NCBI RefSeq assembly: GCF_021531435.1 | Contig: NZ_JAFBIS010000002.1 | Location: 62,001-126,000, forward strand | Length of the DNA: 64,000 nt | Reading direction: 5' to 3' | Source of the DNA: Oscillibacter valericigenes | Lineage (GTDB): Bacteria; Bacillota; Clostridia; Oscillospirales; Oscillospiraceae | Shown: one piece after another, positions 32,692 through 41,954 of the stretch | How positions within the stretch are numbered: position 1 is the first letter of the stretch | Layout: the number at the start of each line of letters is the position of its first letter | Notes under the pieces: generated by a model | Told to the model about the DNA's origin: nothing | The model's input: only the letters and a program-made list of their open reading frames with translations | Database searches by the model: none | Made by a program: the position numbers and the translations under genes

Positions 32692-33054
32692 ATGGGTTAC
32701 AGTGCGCGCCGTGGATTTACCAACGGCAAGGCGTCCGGCGCTCAGCGCCAGGCGGAGATGCAGCAGAGGATCGCGGAAATGCAGGCGGCTATGACTTCCG
32801 CCCAGGAGAATGTGGAGGCCCAGGAGTTCACCGCCAGCGTGGGCGGCGGCGTCGTGGAGGCCAAGGTCAACGGCAAGAAGGAAGTCCTGTCCGTGACCAT
32901 CAAGCCCGAGGCCGTGGACCCCGATGACGTGGAGATGCTCCAGGACCTGGTGGTGACCGCCGTGAACGAGGCCCTGCGGCAGGCGGGCGACGCCATGGAG
33001 AAGGGCATGGAGAGCGTGACCGGCAGCCTGAATCTGGGCGCGTTTGGACTGTGA
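32692..33054 (+). CDS. YbaB/EbfC nucleoid-associated protein
   Basis: 120-residue small DNA-binding protein with the YbaB core (FTASVGGGVVEAKVNGKKEV, SVTIKPEAVDPDDVEMLQDL, AVNEALRQA). The N-terminus is longer and more basic than usual (GYSARRGFTNGKASGAQR). It follows dnaX by 14 bases. recR, the usual third gene of this operon, is absent; a terminator comes next instead. Confidence 0.93.
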   Translation: MGYSARRGFTNGKASGAQRQAEMQQRIAEMQAAMTSAQENVEAQEFTASVGGGVVEAKVNGKKEVLSVTIKPEAVDPDDVEMLQDLVVTAVNEALRQAGDAMEKGMESVTGSLNLGAFGL

Positions 33055-33059
33055 GACAG

Positions 33060-33093
33060 AAAATGAGCGGAGCCTCCGGCTCCGCTCATTTTG
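33060..33093 (+). terminator. Terminator after ybaB
   Basis: AAAATGAGCGGAGCC, loop TCC, exact complement ending ATTTT. Confidence 0.85.
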
Positions 33094-33109
33094 GAATTGG
33101 AGAACTTCT

Positions 33110-34876
33110 ATGAAGAAACGGATATTGGCGGCGGCGCTGGCCTGCCTGCTGCTGGCGGGCTGCGGTGTGCAGCGGACGGAGCCGGAGGCGGAAGAGCCTG
33201 CCGCCGGAGGAGCGGAGATCGCCTACGTGCCCCTGGACGACCGGCCCGACAACGTGGAGCGGGTGGTGTATCTGGCGGAGTCTTTGGGATACCGGCTGGT
33301 CATGCCGGAGGAGGTCCTCTATCGGACGGCACTGGACGGCCAGCCGAAAAACTTCGATAGCCTCCAGCGGGGGGAACCCTGGTCCCTCTACACCTGGGTG
33401 CTGGACCAGGAGGCCGCGGGCTGTGACCGCTACATCCTCTCCCTGGACCAGCTGCACTCCGGCGGATTGGTCAGCTCCCGGAGCATGACGGGGGACGAAA
33501 TACCCATTCCCGGCGGCGGCACCACTTCCGCAACGGAGCTGATGGATTCCCTGCTGTCGGCTCTGGCCCGGGATGAGAACAACGTGGTCTGGCTGCTGGA
33601 CAGCGTGATGCGCCTGGCTCCCACGGTGGGCTATGAGGGCGGCACGCTGGAGGATTACGACGCCCTGCGCGCCTACGGCGCGGAGCCCCGTCCGGAACTG
33701 GACGGCAGCGGTTTCACGGTGGAAAACATCGAGGCAGACTACCGGCGGAGCGGCAGCGGGGAGCCGCTGAACCCGACGGCCTTTGGACTGACGGAGGCGC
33801 GGGTGGACGAATACCTGGCCGCCCGGAGCCGGAAGCTGAGGCTCTCCGACCGGATGCTGGAGACCGTGCGGGGCGATGGGTACGAGAATTTCCGGGTACT
33901 CATCGGCATCGATGATTCCTCCGCCGAAGAGTGTATCCAGAAAAATGAGATCGCCTATCTGCGCAGCCTGCTGCGCCAAGGGGACGCGCTCCTCTCCGGT
34001 GTGGACGATCTGGCGTTCAAGGCGGTGGTGAAGCTGTACCTGGAGGAGACCGGCTGGACAGGGGCCAATGTTGCGGTGCGCTATTACGGCGGCACTGAGG
34101 ACCAGCCCGCCTGCATCTATGATTTCCAGCCCTTGACGAGTATTATTGCAGAGCATCTGGAATTTTTCGGACTGACGGAGACGGCGGATGCCGAATTGCA
34201 GCTCCTGGTGCTGACGCAGCCTGCCGACGAGACGAAAATGGCTGCTTATTACGGCGCGCTGATTGACGATTTGAACGACTGCCGGAAACAGAACCGGCCC
34301 GTCATCCTCATTGACGCGGGCAACAACCGCTACGGCACGGCCTTCCACGACGCGCTGACGAAGGAGACGGAGCTGGGCTGGCTTTTGAGCTACGCCGGCT
34401 TTTTGGACATGGCCATCGTCACCGGCACGGCGCTGAGCCACGGCGTGGCCCGGTACGCCTTCCTGCAAAACGGCGGGCAGACAGACGCTACGGAGCGGGC
34501 GTTTGCCCGGACTCTGGCGGACAGCGTCATTAAGGACTTCTGCTACCGGAATGTGGTGCGGGAGGATGTGGCGGCCTACGTGCGGGATAACCTGGGGGGC
34601 AACGCCAACAATTTCTGGCAGCCCGATATTGACCGGGAGAGCGTGACGGCCCTGCTGGAGCGGCGGATGACAGAGGAAACGGCGGATGTGGTGAAAAACC
34701 TGGAGCGGAGCAACCTGATCTCGTCCTTGGCGCCTTATGAGGAACGGGGCTGGGGCGGCATCCGCCTGGAGAATTACCGCTTCCCCTGGGACCGCGCCTT
34801 TGAGATCGGCATGGACATTCAGCTGGGAGATTTTACGGAACCCCATGAAAAGGTGCTGGGGCTGTATATCAGGTGA
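33110..34876 (+). CDS. DUF4127 lipoprotein
   Basis: 588 residues. Lipobox LLLAGC (Cys about 19) after a basic start, so a membrane-anchored outer protein. The first domain shows the DUF4127 hallmark YVPLDDRPDN, followed by DQLHSGGLVSSR. Later parts carry DAGNNRYGTAFHDAL and GTALSHGVARYAF. The fold is thought to be enzyme-like, but no function is known. The ATG at 33110 gives the signal peptide and has TTGGAGAA upstream, so it is preferred over the earlier codon at 33044. Monocistronic. Confidence 0.87.
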   Translation: MKKRILAAALACLLLAGCGVQRTEPEAEEPAAGGAEIAYVPLDDRPDNVERVVYLAESLGYRLVMPEEVLYRTALDGQPKNFDSLQRGEPWSLYTWVLDQEAAGCDRYILSLDQLHSGGLVSSRSMTGDEIPIPGGGTTSATELMDSLLSALARDENNVVWLLDSVMRLAPTVGYEGGTLEDYDALRAYGAEPRPELDGSGFTVENIEADYRRSGSGEPLNPTAFGLTEARVDEYLAARSRKLRLSDRMLETVRGDGYENFRVLIGIDDSSAEECIQKNEIAYLRSLLRQGDALLSGVDDLAFKAVVKLYLEETGWTGANVAVRYYGGTEDQPACIYDFQPLTSIIAEHLEFFGLTETADAELQLLVLTQPADETKMAAYYGALIDDLNDCRKQNRPVILIDAGNNRYGTAFHDALTKETELGWLLSYAGFLDMAIVTGTALSHGVARYAFLQNGGQTDATERAFARTLADSVIKDFCYRNVVREDVAAYVRDNLGGNANNFWQPDIDRESVTALLERRMTEETADVVKNLERSNLISSLAPYEERGWGGIRLENYRFPWDRAFEIGMDIQLGDFTEPHEKVLGLYIR

Positions 34877-34880
34877 ATCA

Positions 34881-34913
34881 TAAAAAACAGGCCCGTCCGA
34901 AAGGACGGGCCTG
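34881..34913 (-). terminator. Terminator of the 34.9-35.7 kb membrane gene
   Basis: CAGGCCCGTCC/GGACGGGCCTG with a tetraloop; the minus strand continues with TTTTTTATG. It also sits at the end of the convergent DUF4127 gene. Confidence 0.85.
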
Positions 34914-34926
34914 AACATTATGTGCA

Positions 34927-35664
34927 TTACAGCTGCTTGACAGTGTAGTACACGGCCAGAGCAAAGACCACGATGGCCAGGATCCACATGACATAGTAGG
35001 CAATCGTGGCGCTGACCAGCCCCGCAGCAATGGCTGCCACAGACAGGCCGCAGGCAATGTATACCGGAAGGGTATCGGCATTGGCGGGCAGCAGTTTGCG
35101 GAGCTTGCCCTGCTTTGTCAGCAGAGCGACGGCGGCTGCCGCCACCAGGTAGATCACGGCAACGGCTTTCACATAGATGCCGTAATACTGGCTGGAGCCC
35201 GCACGACGGCAGATCCAAAGGATGACCAGTGTGATGCCCAGAATGGTCAGGGCCAGGGCGCATTCCCGGTCATACAGGCTCCAGAGGATGCCCAGCAGCA
35301 TCACCACGGGGACGACCACGGTGAACAGCGTCAGAGTGGCCATGTTCCAGCGGATCAGCACGGCGGACAGCGCCAGGAACGCACCGGCCGCGGCCACAGA
35401 CAGCGCGGGGACCAGCTTCTTTTTATCGGCCCGCCAGAGGGCGGCGCACACCGCACCGATGACCAGCAGGACCGCGCCGGCACCCATCAGGTAAAACAGG
35501 TAATGATCAAACCAGGCAATCTGCTGCACAGCGGTGCCGTTGGCATAAAAACGGCGGACGATTAGCAGATACAGCTCTGCTACACATCCGGCCAGGAAGA
35601 ATTTCATGGCGCCGGTCATGGGTTCGTCCCGCTTGACGGGCTTATTATTGCTTTTTTTCGGCAT
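34927..35664 (-). CDS. Unrecognised polytopic membrane protein
   Basis: 245 residues with about seven to eight hydrophobic helices and a basic N-terminal tail (MPKKSNNKPVKRDEP). I recognise no conserved catalytic or transport motif. It stands alone between two terminators with its own upstream region. Lengths and composition suggest a conserved lineage-specific membrane protein. RBS AGGTCTAATATAAT is weak, but the ATG gives the basic start expected. Confidence 0.65.
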   Translation of the reverse strand: MPKKSNNKPVKRDEPMTGAMKFFLAGCVAELYLLIVRRFYANGTAVQQIAWFDHYLFYLMGAGAVLLVIGAVCAALWRADKKKLVPALSVAAAGAFLALSAVLIRWNMATLTLFTVVVPVVMLLGILWSLYDRECALALTILGITLVILWICRRAGSSQYYGIYVKAVAVIYLVAAAAVALLTKQGKLRKLLPANADTLPVYIACGLSVAAIAAGLVSATIAYYVMWILAIVVFALAVYYTVKQL

Positions 35665-35839
35665 ATTATATTAGACCTCCGGGGTTGTTTTCTCAAAAAT
35701 GGAAAGCGGCATAAAAAGCGCCGCCGACATACTTTGATAGTATAACAGGTTTTGGAGGCGTTTGCAAGGGTAAAGCCATATGCTTTTTTCCTTTTGCCGT
35801 TTTTGGCGTTCCTATTTCTGATTTCAGAAGGATTTTCGG

Positions 35840-35868
35840 TTGAGAAGCACACCGGAGCGTGATATACT
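35840..35868 (+). promoter_or_regulatory. Promoter of the apbE operon
   Basis: TTGAGA at 35840-35845 and TATACT at 35863-35868 with a 17-base spacer, about 60 bases before the apbE ATG. Confidence 0.7.
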
Positions 35869-35926
35869 ACTTAAATATGACACCAACGAATTCCTTTCGG
35901 AAATCCAGAACATACGGAGGAAACCT

Positions 35927-37003
35927 ATGAAACGTTTTGCGGCGGCCGCACTGGCCGCGCTGATGGCGGCCGGACTCAGCGGCTGCGGCTGGCAGACGGT
36001 GGACCCGGACGAGGCGCGGGAGAGCATCCAGGTCATCGCCATGGATACGGTCATGATCTTTACAACTTACGGGGAAAAAAGCACCCACGCCGACTACCTG
36101 TCGGAGGACGAGGTGCGGCGGCTGGAGAGCCTGCTGTCCCGGACGGACAGCGAGAGCGTGGTCTCTCAGCTCAACAACGCCGGCGGCCTGGGCATTTCCG
36201 TGGGTGAGGAGGTCGGCGGCCTGCTGGCCGCGGCAGAGGAATACTCCCTGGCGACGGGCGGGGCCTTCGACATCACCATCGCCCCGGTGGTCTCCGCCTG
36301 GGGCTTTACGGAGGAGGAAAACCGGGTGCCCTCTCAGGAAGAGCTGGACGGGCTGCTGGCCCTGGTGGGGCCGGAGCATGTGACGTTGGACGCTGATGCC
36401 GCGGCGCTGACCCCCGGCACCCAGATCGACCTGGGCGGCATTGCCAAGGGCTACGCCTCCGACCGCGTGGCGGAGATTTTGAAGGAAAACAACATCCCGC
36501 GGGCCACGATCAGCCTGGGAGGAAACGTGCTGGCCTGGGGGGACCGTCCCGACGGGACGCCCTGGCGGGTAGGCATTCAGGACCCTCAAAACGCGGACAG
36601 GGCCGACGCCTACGCGGGAATGCTGAAGCTGGAAAACGCCTTTGCGGTCACCTCCGGCGGATACCAGCGCTTTTTTGAGGCGGACGGTAGGACCTACCAC
36701 CACATCATCGACCCCGCCACCGGGTATCCGGCGGACAGCGGCCTCACCTCCGTCACCGTGGTGGCGGACTGCGACTGGGATGAAGTGGACGGCAGGCCCG
36801 GCGTGGGGACCATGTGTGACGCTCTGTCCACCGCCTTGTTCGTGATGGGCGAGGAAAAGGCGCTGGACTTCTGGCGCAGCGGCGTCTATGACTTTGACCT
36901 GGTGCTGGTGACGGAGGACGGCCGGGTGGTCGTCACCGACGGTATCGCCAATGAATTTGAGGCGAGTGAGGAGAGCGGATACAGCTATGAAGTCGTCTCC
37001 TAA
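35927..37003 (+). CDS. apbE: FAD:protein FMN transferase (lipoprotein)
   Basis: 358-residue ApbE. Lipobox LSGC (Cys near 20) after the signal segment. The domain starts at IQVIAMDTVMIFTTYG and shows DLGGIAKGYASDRV and SLGGNVLAWGDRP plus the late GYPADSGLTSVTVVA with its Mg/FAD-binding Asp and Thr neighbours. It attaches FMN covalently to Thr of outer-facing redox proteins. The start at 35927 has ACGGAGG upstream. It leads an operon with a NusG-II protein and a Gx transporter, the module tied to extracytosolic flavinylation. Confidence 0.93.
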   Translation: MKRFAAAALAALMAAGLSGCGWQTVDPDEARESIQVIAMDTVMIFTTYGEKSTHADYLSEDEVRRLESLLSRTDSESVVSQLNNAGGLGISVGEEVGGLLAAAEEYSLATGGAFDITIAPVVSAWGFTEEENRVPSQEELDGLLALVGPEHVTLDADAAALTPGTQIDLGGIAKGYASDRVAEILKENNIPRATISLGGNVLAWGDRPDGTPWRVGIQDPQNADRADAYAGMLKLENAFAVTSGGYQRFFEADGRTYHHIIDPATGYPADSGLTSVTVVADCDWDEVDGRPGVGTMCDALSTALFVMGEEKALDFWRSGVYDFDLVLVTEDGRVVVTDGIANEFEASEESGYSYEVVS

Positions 37004-37397
37004 ACTGCGGCCCTGCCTTTGGGACGCTCTGGTGGTATTGCTGGTCGCGGCCCTGGCGGCGGCCTGCGCGCTGGCGGTCTGGGGCGGTCACAGCGGCTCC
37101 GGGCCTCTGACGGCGGTGGTGACCGTGGACGGGGCGGAGGCGGAGCGCGTGGAGCTGGACCGGCTGAAGGGCACCGCTGAACGCACGTATTCCGGCGGCG
37201 GATATACGCTGCGGGTATCCATGGAGCCCCACGGAGGCGTTCGGGTGGAGGAGGCGGACTGCCCCACCCAGGACTGCGTCCACACGGGCACCATCACCCG
37301 GGCGGGACAGAGCATCGTGTGCCTGCCCGCACGCATCATCATCCGGCTGGAGGGCGGCCCGGTGGACAAGGACGCCCCGGATGTCGTCATCGGATAG
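36987..37397 (+). CDS. NusG domain II-containing membrane protein
   Basis: 136 residues: a single N-terminal membrane helix (about 12-32) and an outer NusG-II fold with the CPTQDCVHTGTI cysteine pair and QSIVCLPARIII strand. Usual partner of ApbE and Gx transporters in Firmicutes, role unclear. Start ATG at 36987 overlaps the end of apbE by 17 bases. Confidence 0.88.
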   Translation: MKSSPKLRPCLWDALVVLLVAALAAACALAVWGGHSGSGPLTAVVTVDGAEAERVELDRLKGTAERTYSGGGYTLRVSMEPHGGVRVEEADCPTQDCVHTGTITRAGQSIVCLPARIIIRLEGGPVDKDAPDVVIG

Positions 37398-37406
37398 GAG
37401 GCGGCC

Positions 37407-37922
37407 ATGAAGCTGACGACCAAACAGCTGACGCTGTGCGCGGTATTGACCGCCATGGCGCTGGCCCTGAGCTATCTGGAGAACTTTTTTCCCCTGTCCC
37501 TGGCCATCCCCATCCCCGGCGTGAAGCTGGGCCTTGCCAACATCGTGACGGTGTTTGCCCTGTATGTGCTGGGGCCGGGACAGGCCATGCTGATTTTGCT
37601 TGCCCGGTGCCTGCTGGGAGCGGTGTTCGCCGGGAATATGAACGCCCTCATCTTTTCCCTGCTGGGCGGCGTGTCTGCCATGCTGGTGATGATAGGCTTA
37701 TCCCGGTGGCGGCGGCTGTCGGTCTACGGCGTGTCCGTGGGCGGCGCGGCGGCCCACAACTGCGGCCAGGTGGCCGCGGCGGTGCTGACCCTGGGCAACA
37801 CGGCACCCCTCTATTATCTGCCGATCCTGCTGGGAGTATCCCTGTTTACCGGGGCGCTTACTGGCCTGGTCACCGCCTGCCTGTTCCGGGCGCTGGCCCA
37901 TACAAATCTGATGCGGGAGTGA
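37407..37922 (+). CDS. Gx transporter family (HepI-like) membrane protein
   Basis: 171 residues, about five helices, opening with the family sequence LTLCAVLTAMALALSYLEN and containing PGVKLGLANIVTVFAL. Gx transporters are ECF-S-like and are grouped with ApbE and NusG-II in flavinylation gene sets, where they may supply flavin or isoprenoid precursors. The gene starts 9 bases after the NusG-II gene and ends 7 bases before the next gene. Confidence 0.88.
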   Translation: MKLTTKQLTLCAVLTAMALALSYLENFFPLSLAIPIPGVKLGLANIVTVFALYVLGPGQAMLILLARCLLGAVFAGNMNALIFSLLGGVSAMLVMIGLSRWRRLSVYGVSVGGAAAHNCGQVAAAVLTLGNTAPLYYLPILLGVSLFTGALTGLVTACLFRALAHTNLMRE

Positions 37923-37929
37923 ACTGCCC

Positions 37930-38922
37930 ATGAAAGTTCTGGTATTGACCATGAAAAAGCGGTATGACCGCTTTGCACCGAAGAATTCTCCGGCCTATCA
38001 GACGGCGGAGCTGATCTTCTGCGACCGGGAGGCCTCCGAGGAGGAGTGGCTGGCTGCCGGCGGCGACGCCGAGGTCATCTTCGTCACCCCGGTGACCTGG
38101 GTGCGGGAGAGTTTGATCGCCCGGATGCCCAATTTGAAGATGATCCACAGCGAGGGCGTGGGCTTTGACCGCATCGACCTGGAGGCGGCGAGGCGCCGGG
38201 GCGTCTATGTGTGCAACAACGCCGGGTGCAACGCGGGACCTGTGGCGGAGCAGGCGGTGATGCTGATGACCATGCTGCTCCACCATACCCTGTGGGGCCA
38301 CCGCATGGTGCTGGAGGGCCATCAGGGTGAGGCAGTACGGGAGATCGAGGGCAATGTGCCCCTGGACCTCACCGCCGCCAAGGTGGGACTGGTGGGCTTC
38401 GGCGCCATCGGCCAGGAAACGGCGGCGCGGCTGCGGCCCAACGGCACGGAGGTCTATTACTATGCCCGCCACCGCAGGGACGAGGAGACGGAGAAGCGGC
38501 TGGGCGTGACATACCTGCCCCTGGAGGAGCTGACCGCCCGGTGCGACATCGTGAGCCTCCACCTGCCCGCCACCGCCGAGAGCACCCATCTGGTGGACCG
38601 GGACTTTCTGGCCCGGATGAAGCCGGGGGCCTTCCTGGTCAACACCGCCCGGGGGGCCATCATCGACGACGAGGCGCTATGCGAGGCCATCCGTTCCGGC
38701 CATCTGGGGGGAGCGGGGCTGGACGCCTATGCCCCGGAGCCCGTCCCGGCGGACCATCCGCTGGTGAAGCTGGCCCATGAGTGCCCGGACAAGCTGATTT
38801 TGTGCCCCCACCAGGCGGGCATCTCCCTGTCCTCCTTCCACAATGTGTACCGGATGCTGTTCGAGGACCTGGGACGCGTTATGGCGGGACAGCGGCCGGA
38901 AAACATCGTCAACGGATTATAA
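37930..38922 (+). CDS. D-2-hydroxyacid dehydrogenase family protein
   Basis: 330-residue NAD(P)-dependent dehydrogenase of the SerA/LdhA type. NAD motif GLVGFGAIGQETA (Gly-x-Gly-x-x-Gly), catalytic Arg/Glu/His in NTARGAIIDDEAL, the AYAPEPVPADHPL block and CPHQAGIS. Substrate unknown. It follows the Gx transporter closely, so probably shares the operon. The neighbour is an FNT-type channel 13 bases downstream, suggesting export or import of the substrate or product acid. Confidence 0.86.
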   Translation: MKVLVLTMKKRYDRFAPKNSPAYQTAELIFCDREASEEEWLAAGGDAEVIFVTPVTWVRESLIARMPNLKMIHSEGVGFDRIDLEAARRRGVYVCNNAGCNAGPVAEQAVMLMTMLLHHTLWGHRMVLEGHQGEAVREIEGNVPLDLTAAKVGLVGFGAIGQETAARLRPNGTEVYYYARHRRDEETEKRLGVTYLPLEELTARCDIVSLHLPATAESTHLVDRDFLARMKPGAFLVNTARGAIIDDEALCEAIRSGHLGGAGLDAYAPEPVPADHPLVKLAHECPDKLILCPHQAGISLSSFHNVYRMLFEDLGRVMAGQRPENIVNGL

Positions 38923-38935
38923 GGAGGGCTGCGCC

Positions 38936-39556
38936 ATGAGAGAGAAAGCGGCGTTATTTTTAAATTCCGTGCTGGGCGGCGTGTGCATCGGCATCGGCGG
39001 TGTGGTGTTTTTGTCCTGCGAGAACAAGGTGACCGGGGCGGTGTTCTTCTGCCTGGGCCTGTTTGCCATCTGCACCTTTGGGTTTAACCTGTTCACCGGG
39101 AAGGTGGGATACATCTTTGAGCAGCCGCCCCGCTACGCGGCCTTTGTAGCGTCGGTATGGCTGGGGAACCTGGTGGGCACCGGGCTGGTGGGCTACGGCA
39201 TCCGCCTGACCCGCATCGCGGGTATCACGGAGAAGGCGGCGGCTATGTGCCGGACGAAGCTGGATGACAGCCTGCTGTCCATCTTCATTCTGTCCGTGCT
39301 GTGCAACATTCTGATGTTCATTGCCGTGGACGGTTTCAAGAACAACCCCCATGAGGTGGGAAAGTACATCGGCATTTTCCTGGGGGTGACGGTGTTTATC
39401 CTGTGCGGCTTTGAGCACTGTGTGGCCAATATGTTCTATTTCTCCGCCGCCAATGTGTGGGGCGGCAGGGCGCTGGGGTACATGCTGGTGATGACCCTGG
39501 GCAATGCCTGCGGCGGCGTCATCATCCCGCTGTGCCGGAGATTGCGGACGAAATAA
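38936..39556 (+). CDS. Formate/nitrite transporter family channel
   Basis: 206 residues, about six helices, with FNT traits: a short N-terminus, the FNLFTGKVGYIFE loop region, the FEHCVANMFYFSAA central-pore His region and MTLGNACGGVIIPL at the end. FNT channels move formate, nitrite, hydrosulfide or lactate. ATG 38936 with AAGGAGGGC upstream. Adjacent dehydrogenase points toward a small organic acid. Confidence 0.87.
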   Translation: MREKAALFLNSVLGGVCIGIGGVVFLSCENKVTGAVFFCLGLFAICTFGFNLFTGKVGYIFEQPPRYAAFVASVWLGNLVGTGLVGYGIRLTRIAGITEKAAAMCRTKLDDSLLSIFILSVLCNILMFIAVDGFKNNPHEVGKYIGIFLGVTVFILCGFEHCVANMFYFSAANVWGGRALGYMLVMTLGNACGGVIIPLCRRLRTK

Positions 39557-39559
39557 ATG

Positions 39560-39594
39560 GAAAATCCCTCTGCGGTTCCGCAGAGGGATTTTTT
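39560..39594. terminator. Bidirectional terminator
   Basis: AAAATCCCTCTGCGG with its complement, two-base loop, T-runs on both strands between the FNT gene and the convergent LysM-GH18 gene. Confidence 0.9.
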
Positions 39595-39595
39595 A

Positions 39596-40870
39596 TCACC
39601 GGATGTCGTACAGGGAATCCAGCACCAGCCAGGTCTGGGAAAAGGGGCGCATGAGGTTCCAGAACCCGGCGCCCAGGAAGCCGTATTCCGCGATGAGGCG
39701 CAGCTTGGCGTCCATGCTGCGGGCGTCCTCGAACCAGACCTCGTGGACGGTGCCGCTTTCGTCGGTATAGTGGAAGAAGGGGGACTGGGCGGTCTCGTCG
39801 TACTGGATGGCGATGCGGTGCTCCACCGCCAGCTCGATGGCCCGCTGGTTCGAGATGGACTGGGCCCGGGTGACGCCCTGGACAAAGGGCAGGGGCCAGT
39901 CATAGCCGTAGTTGGGGACGCCCAGGAGAATTTTCTCCGGGGGGATCTCCGTCACGGCGTAGTCCAGCACCGCCCGGACGTTGGGAATGGGGGCGACTGC
40001 CATGGGCGGGCCGTAGGTATAGCCCCACTCATAGGTCATCAGGAGGACGGCGTCGGCGGCGAGGCCCACGGCGGCGTAGTCGTGGCCCTCGTACAGCAAT
40101 CCCCGCTGCCCGGCGCTGGTCTTGGGGGCCAGAGCCGCCCAGAGAAATAATCCCTGGGGGTGGAGCATCCGCCGCAGGCGGGTGAGAAATTCGGCGTAGG
40201 CCGACGCCAGGTCCCCGGGCAGATACTCGAAATCCACATCCAGCCCGGCGTAGCCCCGGCGGAGGATGGTCTGGAACACCTCCTCCGCCAGCCGGTCCTG
40301 GACGGCTTCGTCGGTCAGCACCAGCTGGGCCCGCTGGGTGTCGAACTGGCCGGATTCCGTCAGGGTGGACAGGTGCATCACGGGACGGGTCCAGTGCTGC
40401 CGGGCGGCCGCCAGCAGGGCGTCGTCCTCCAGGGGCAGCAGGCCGCCGTCGGCGGTGATGCCGTAGGTGAAGGGGGTCAGGTAGGTCACATAGGGGAGCT
40501 GCGCCGAGAGCAGGGCGCGGTCGATATAGGGATAGGCGTAGCCGTTGAACGAAGCGGCACCCAGCTTTTCATCAAAATAGGAGATCACCAGGTCCTGGCC
40601 GGGATACAGGTTTTCCGGGCCGCCTAAATACCAGTTGTTCCGCCAGAGCTGCCGCACGGTGATGCCGTAGCGGGCGGCGATGGAGTACAGCGTCTCGCCG
40701 GGGGAGACGGCATGGACCTGCCGGGGAAAGCGGACCACCAGCGTCTGGCCTACCGCCAGAGCCAGATCGGAGGGGACCGCGTTATCAGCGGTCAGACGGG
40801 CGGGGTCCACCCCGTAATAGGCCGCGATGGAATCCACACTTTCGCCGGGGCGCACTACATGGATCGTCAT
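39596..40870 (-). CDS. LysM and GH18 spore cortex-lytic type enzyme (SleL/YaaH-like)
   Basis: 424 residues. Two N-terminal LysM domains (IHVVRPGESVDSIAAYYGV and HAVSPGETLYSIAARYGI) bind peptidoglycan. The rest is a GH18 TIM barrel with the catalytic GLDVDFEYL (DxDxE; Glu acid present), MTYEWGYTYG and AGFWNLMRPF. It has no signal peptide, as in spore-coat or cortex enzymes. Relatives hydrolyse muramic-lactam-containing cortex during germination. The start ATG at 40870 follows GGGGAGGTGATG; the longer frame upstream encodes a non-conserved, unlikely N-terminus. It implies an endospore former. Confidence 0.86.
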   Translation of the reverse strand: MTIHVVRPGESVDSIAAYYGVDPARLTADNAVPSDLALAVGQTLVVRFPRQVHAVSPGETLYSIAARYGITVRQLWRNNWYLGGPENLYPGQDLVISYFDEKLGAASFNGYAYPYIDRALLSAQLPYVTYLTPFTYGITADGGLLPLEDDALLAAARQHWTRPVMHLSTLTESGQFDTQRAQLVLTDEAVQDRLAEEVFQTILRRGYAGLDVDFEYLPGDLASAYAEFLTRLRRMLHPQGLFLWAALAPKTSAGQRGLLYEGHDYAAVGLAADAVLLMTYEWGYTYGPPMAVAPIPNVRAVLDYAVTEIPPEKILLGVPNYGYDWPLPFVQGVTRAQSISNQRAIELAVEHRIAIQYDETAQSPFFHYTDESGTVHEVWFEDARSMDAKLRLIAEYGFLGAGFWNLMRPFSQTWLVLDSLYDIR

Positions 40871-41021
40871 TTCAACATCACCTCCCCAAAACCTATGCGG
40901 TTTTTTGCACGGTATGCGAAAAAGACTTGCCTTTTTGAAAAAGCCGCGATACCATGACGATAGGTATATGAAATGGGAATGCCTATGAGAAAACAGCATG
41001 GCAAAGAAAGAGGGAGAGCAC

Positions 41022-41897
41022 GTGAATATCCGTAAGTACGAGGCGTTCGTGCGGGCTGTGGAGCTGGGAAGCCTTTCCAAGGCGGCGGAGGAACTGGGCT
41101 ATACCCAGTCCGGCATCAGCCACATGATGCAGTCTCTGGAGGAGGAAGTGGGATTTCCGCTGATGGTGCGCACCTCCTCCGGCATCCAGGCCAACAGCGA
41201 GGGCGAGATGCTGCTGCCGGTCATCCGTCAGCTGCTGAATACCAACGAATCGCTGGAGCAGTATATCGCAAAGATCAAAGGGGCCGACACCGGGCGCATC
41301 CGCATCGCCGCCTATCCCAGCGTGGCGACCTACTGGCTGCCGGGGATCATCCGGGATTTCCAGAAGGACTACCCCCATGTGGAGATCCAGATCTTTGAGG
41401 GCGGCTCCGATACCATTGAGGAGATCATGGACAACCGGCAGGCGGAGCTTTGCCTCTACGCCGGCGGCGAGGGGAAGAGTTTTGAATGGCTGCCCCTGTG
41501 CCGGGACCGGCTGCTGGTCCTGGTGCCGCCGGGACATCCGCTGAGCCGGGAGAAGTCCGTGCCGCTGGAAGCCCTTTTGGACGAGGAGTTTATCATGCCT
41601 ATGCCGGGATATGACGGCGAGGTGCGGTTCATTCTGGACAAGCTGCCCCACTGGCCCCACATCCTGTTTTCCGCCTGCAGTGATTATGCCATCATCAACA
41701 TCGTTACCGAGGGGCTGGGCGTGTCCATCCTGCCGGAGCTGCTGCTGAAGAATTACAGCCACAAGGCCGTGGCGCTGCCCATGGAGCCGCTGCAGGAGCG
41801 GATGCTGGGCCTGGGAGTCCCGCAGATGAAGACCGCGTCTCCGGTGACGCTGACCTTTATTCAATATGTAAAACGGTACGTGGAGGGCATGAAATAG
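41022..41897 (+). CDS. LysR-family transcriptional regulator
   Basis: 291 residues. The N-terminal winged HTH (YEAFVRAVELGSLSKAAEEL, then YTQSGISHMMQSLEEEVGF) and the two-lobed effector domain are standard. GTG at 41022 with GAGGGAGAG upstream gives the normal MNIRKYEAF start, so it is preferred over ATG 40998. Divergent from LysM-GH18 and followed by a terminator, so its own unit. The target is unknown; the adjacent ZIP gene is possible but separated by a terminator. Confidence 0.92.
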   Translation: MNIRKYEAFVRAVELGSLSKAAEELGYTQSGISHMMQSLEEEVGFPLMVRTSSGIQANSEGEMLLPVIRQLLNTNESLEQYIAKIKGADTGRIRIAAYPSVATYWLPGIIRDFQKDYPHVEIQIFEGGSDTIEEIMDNRQAELCLYAGGEGKSFEWLPLCRDRLLVLVPPGHPLSREKSVPLEALLDEEFIMPMPGYDGEVRFILDKLPHWPHILFSACSDYAIINIVTEGLGVSILPELLLKNYSHKAVALPMEPLQERMLGLGVPQMKTASPVTLTFIQYVKRYVEGMK

Positions 41898-41954
41898 CCG
41901 GGGGAAGAATACCCTGGAATGAGCCTGGTCACACATGAAAATCGGGAAGAAAAT

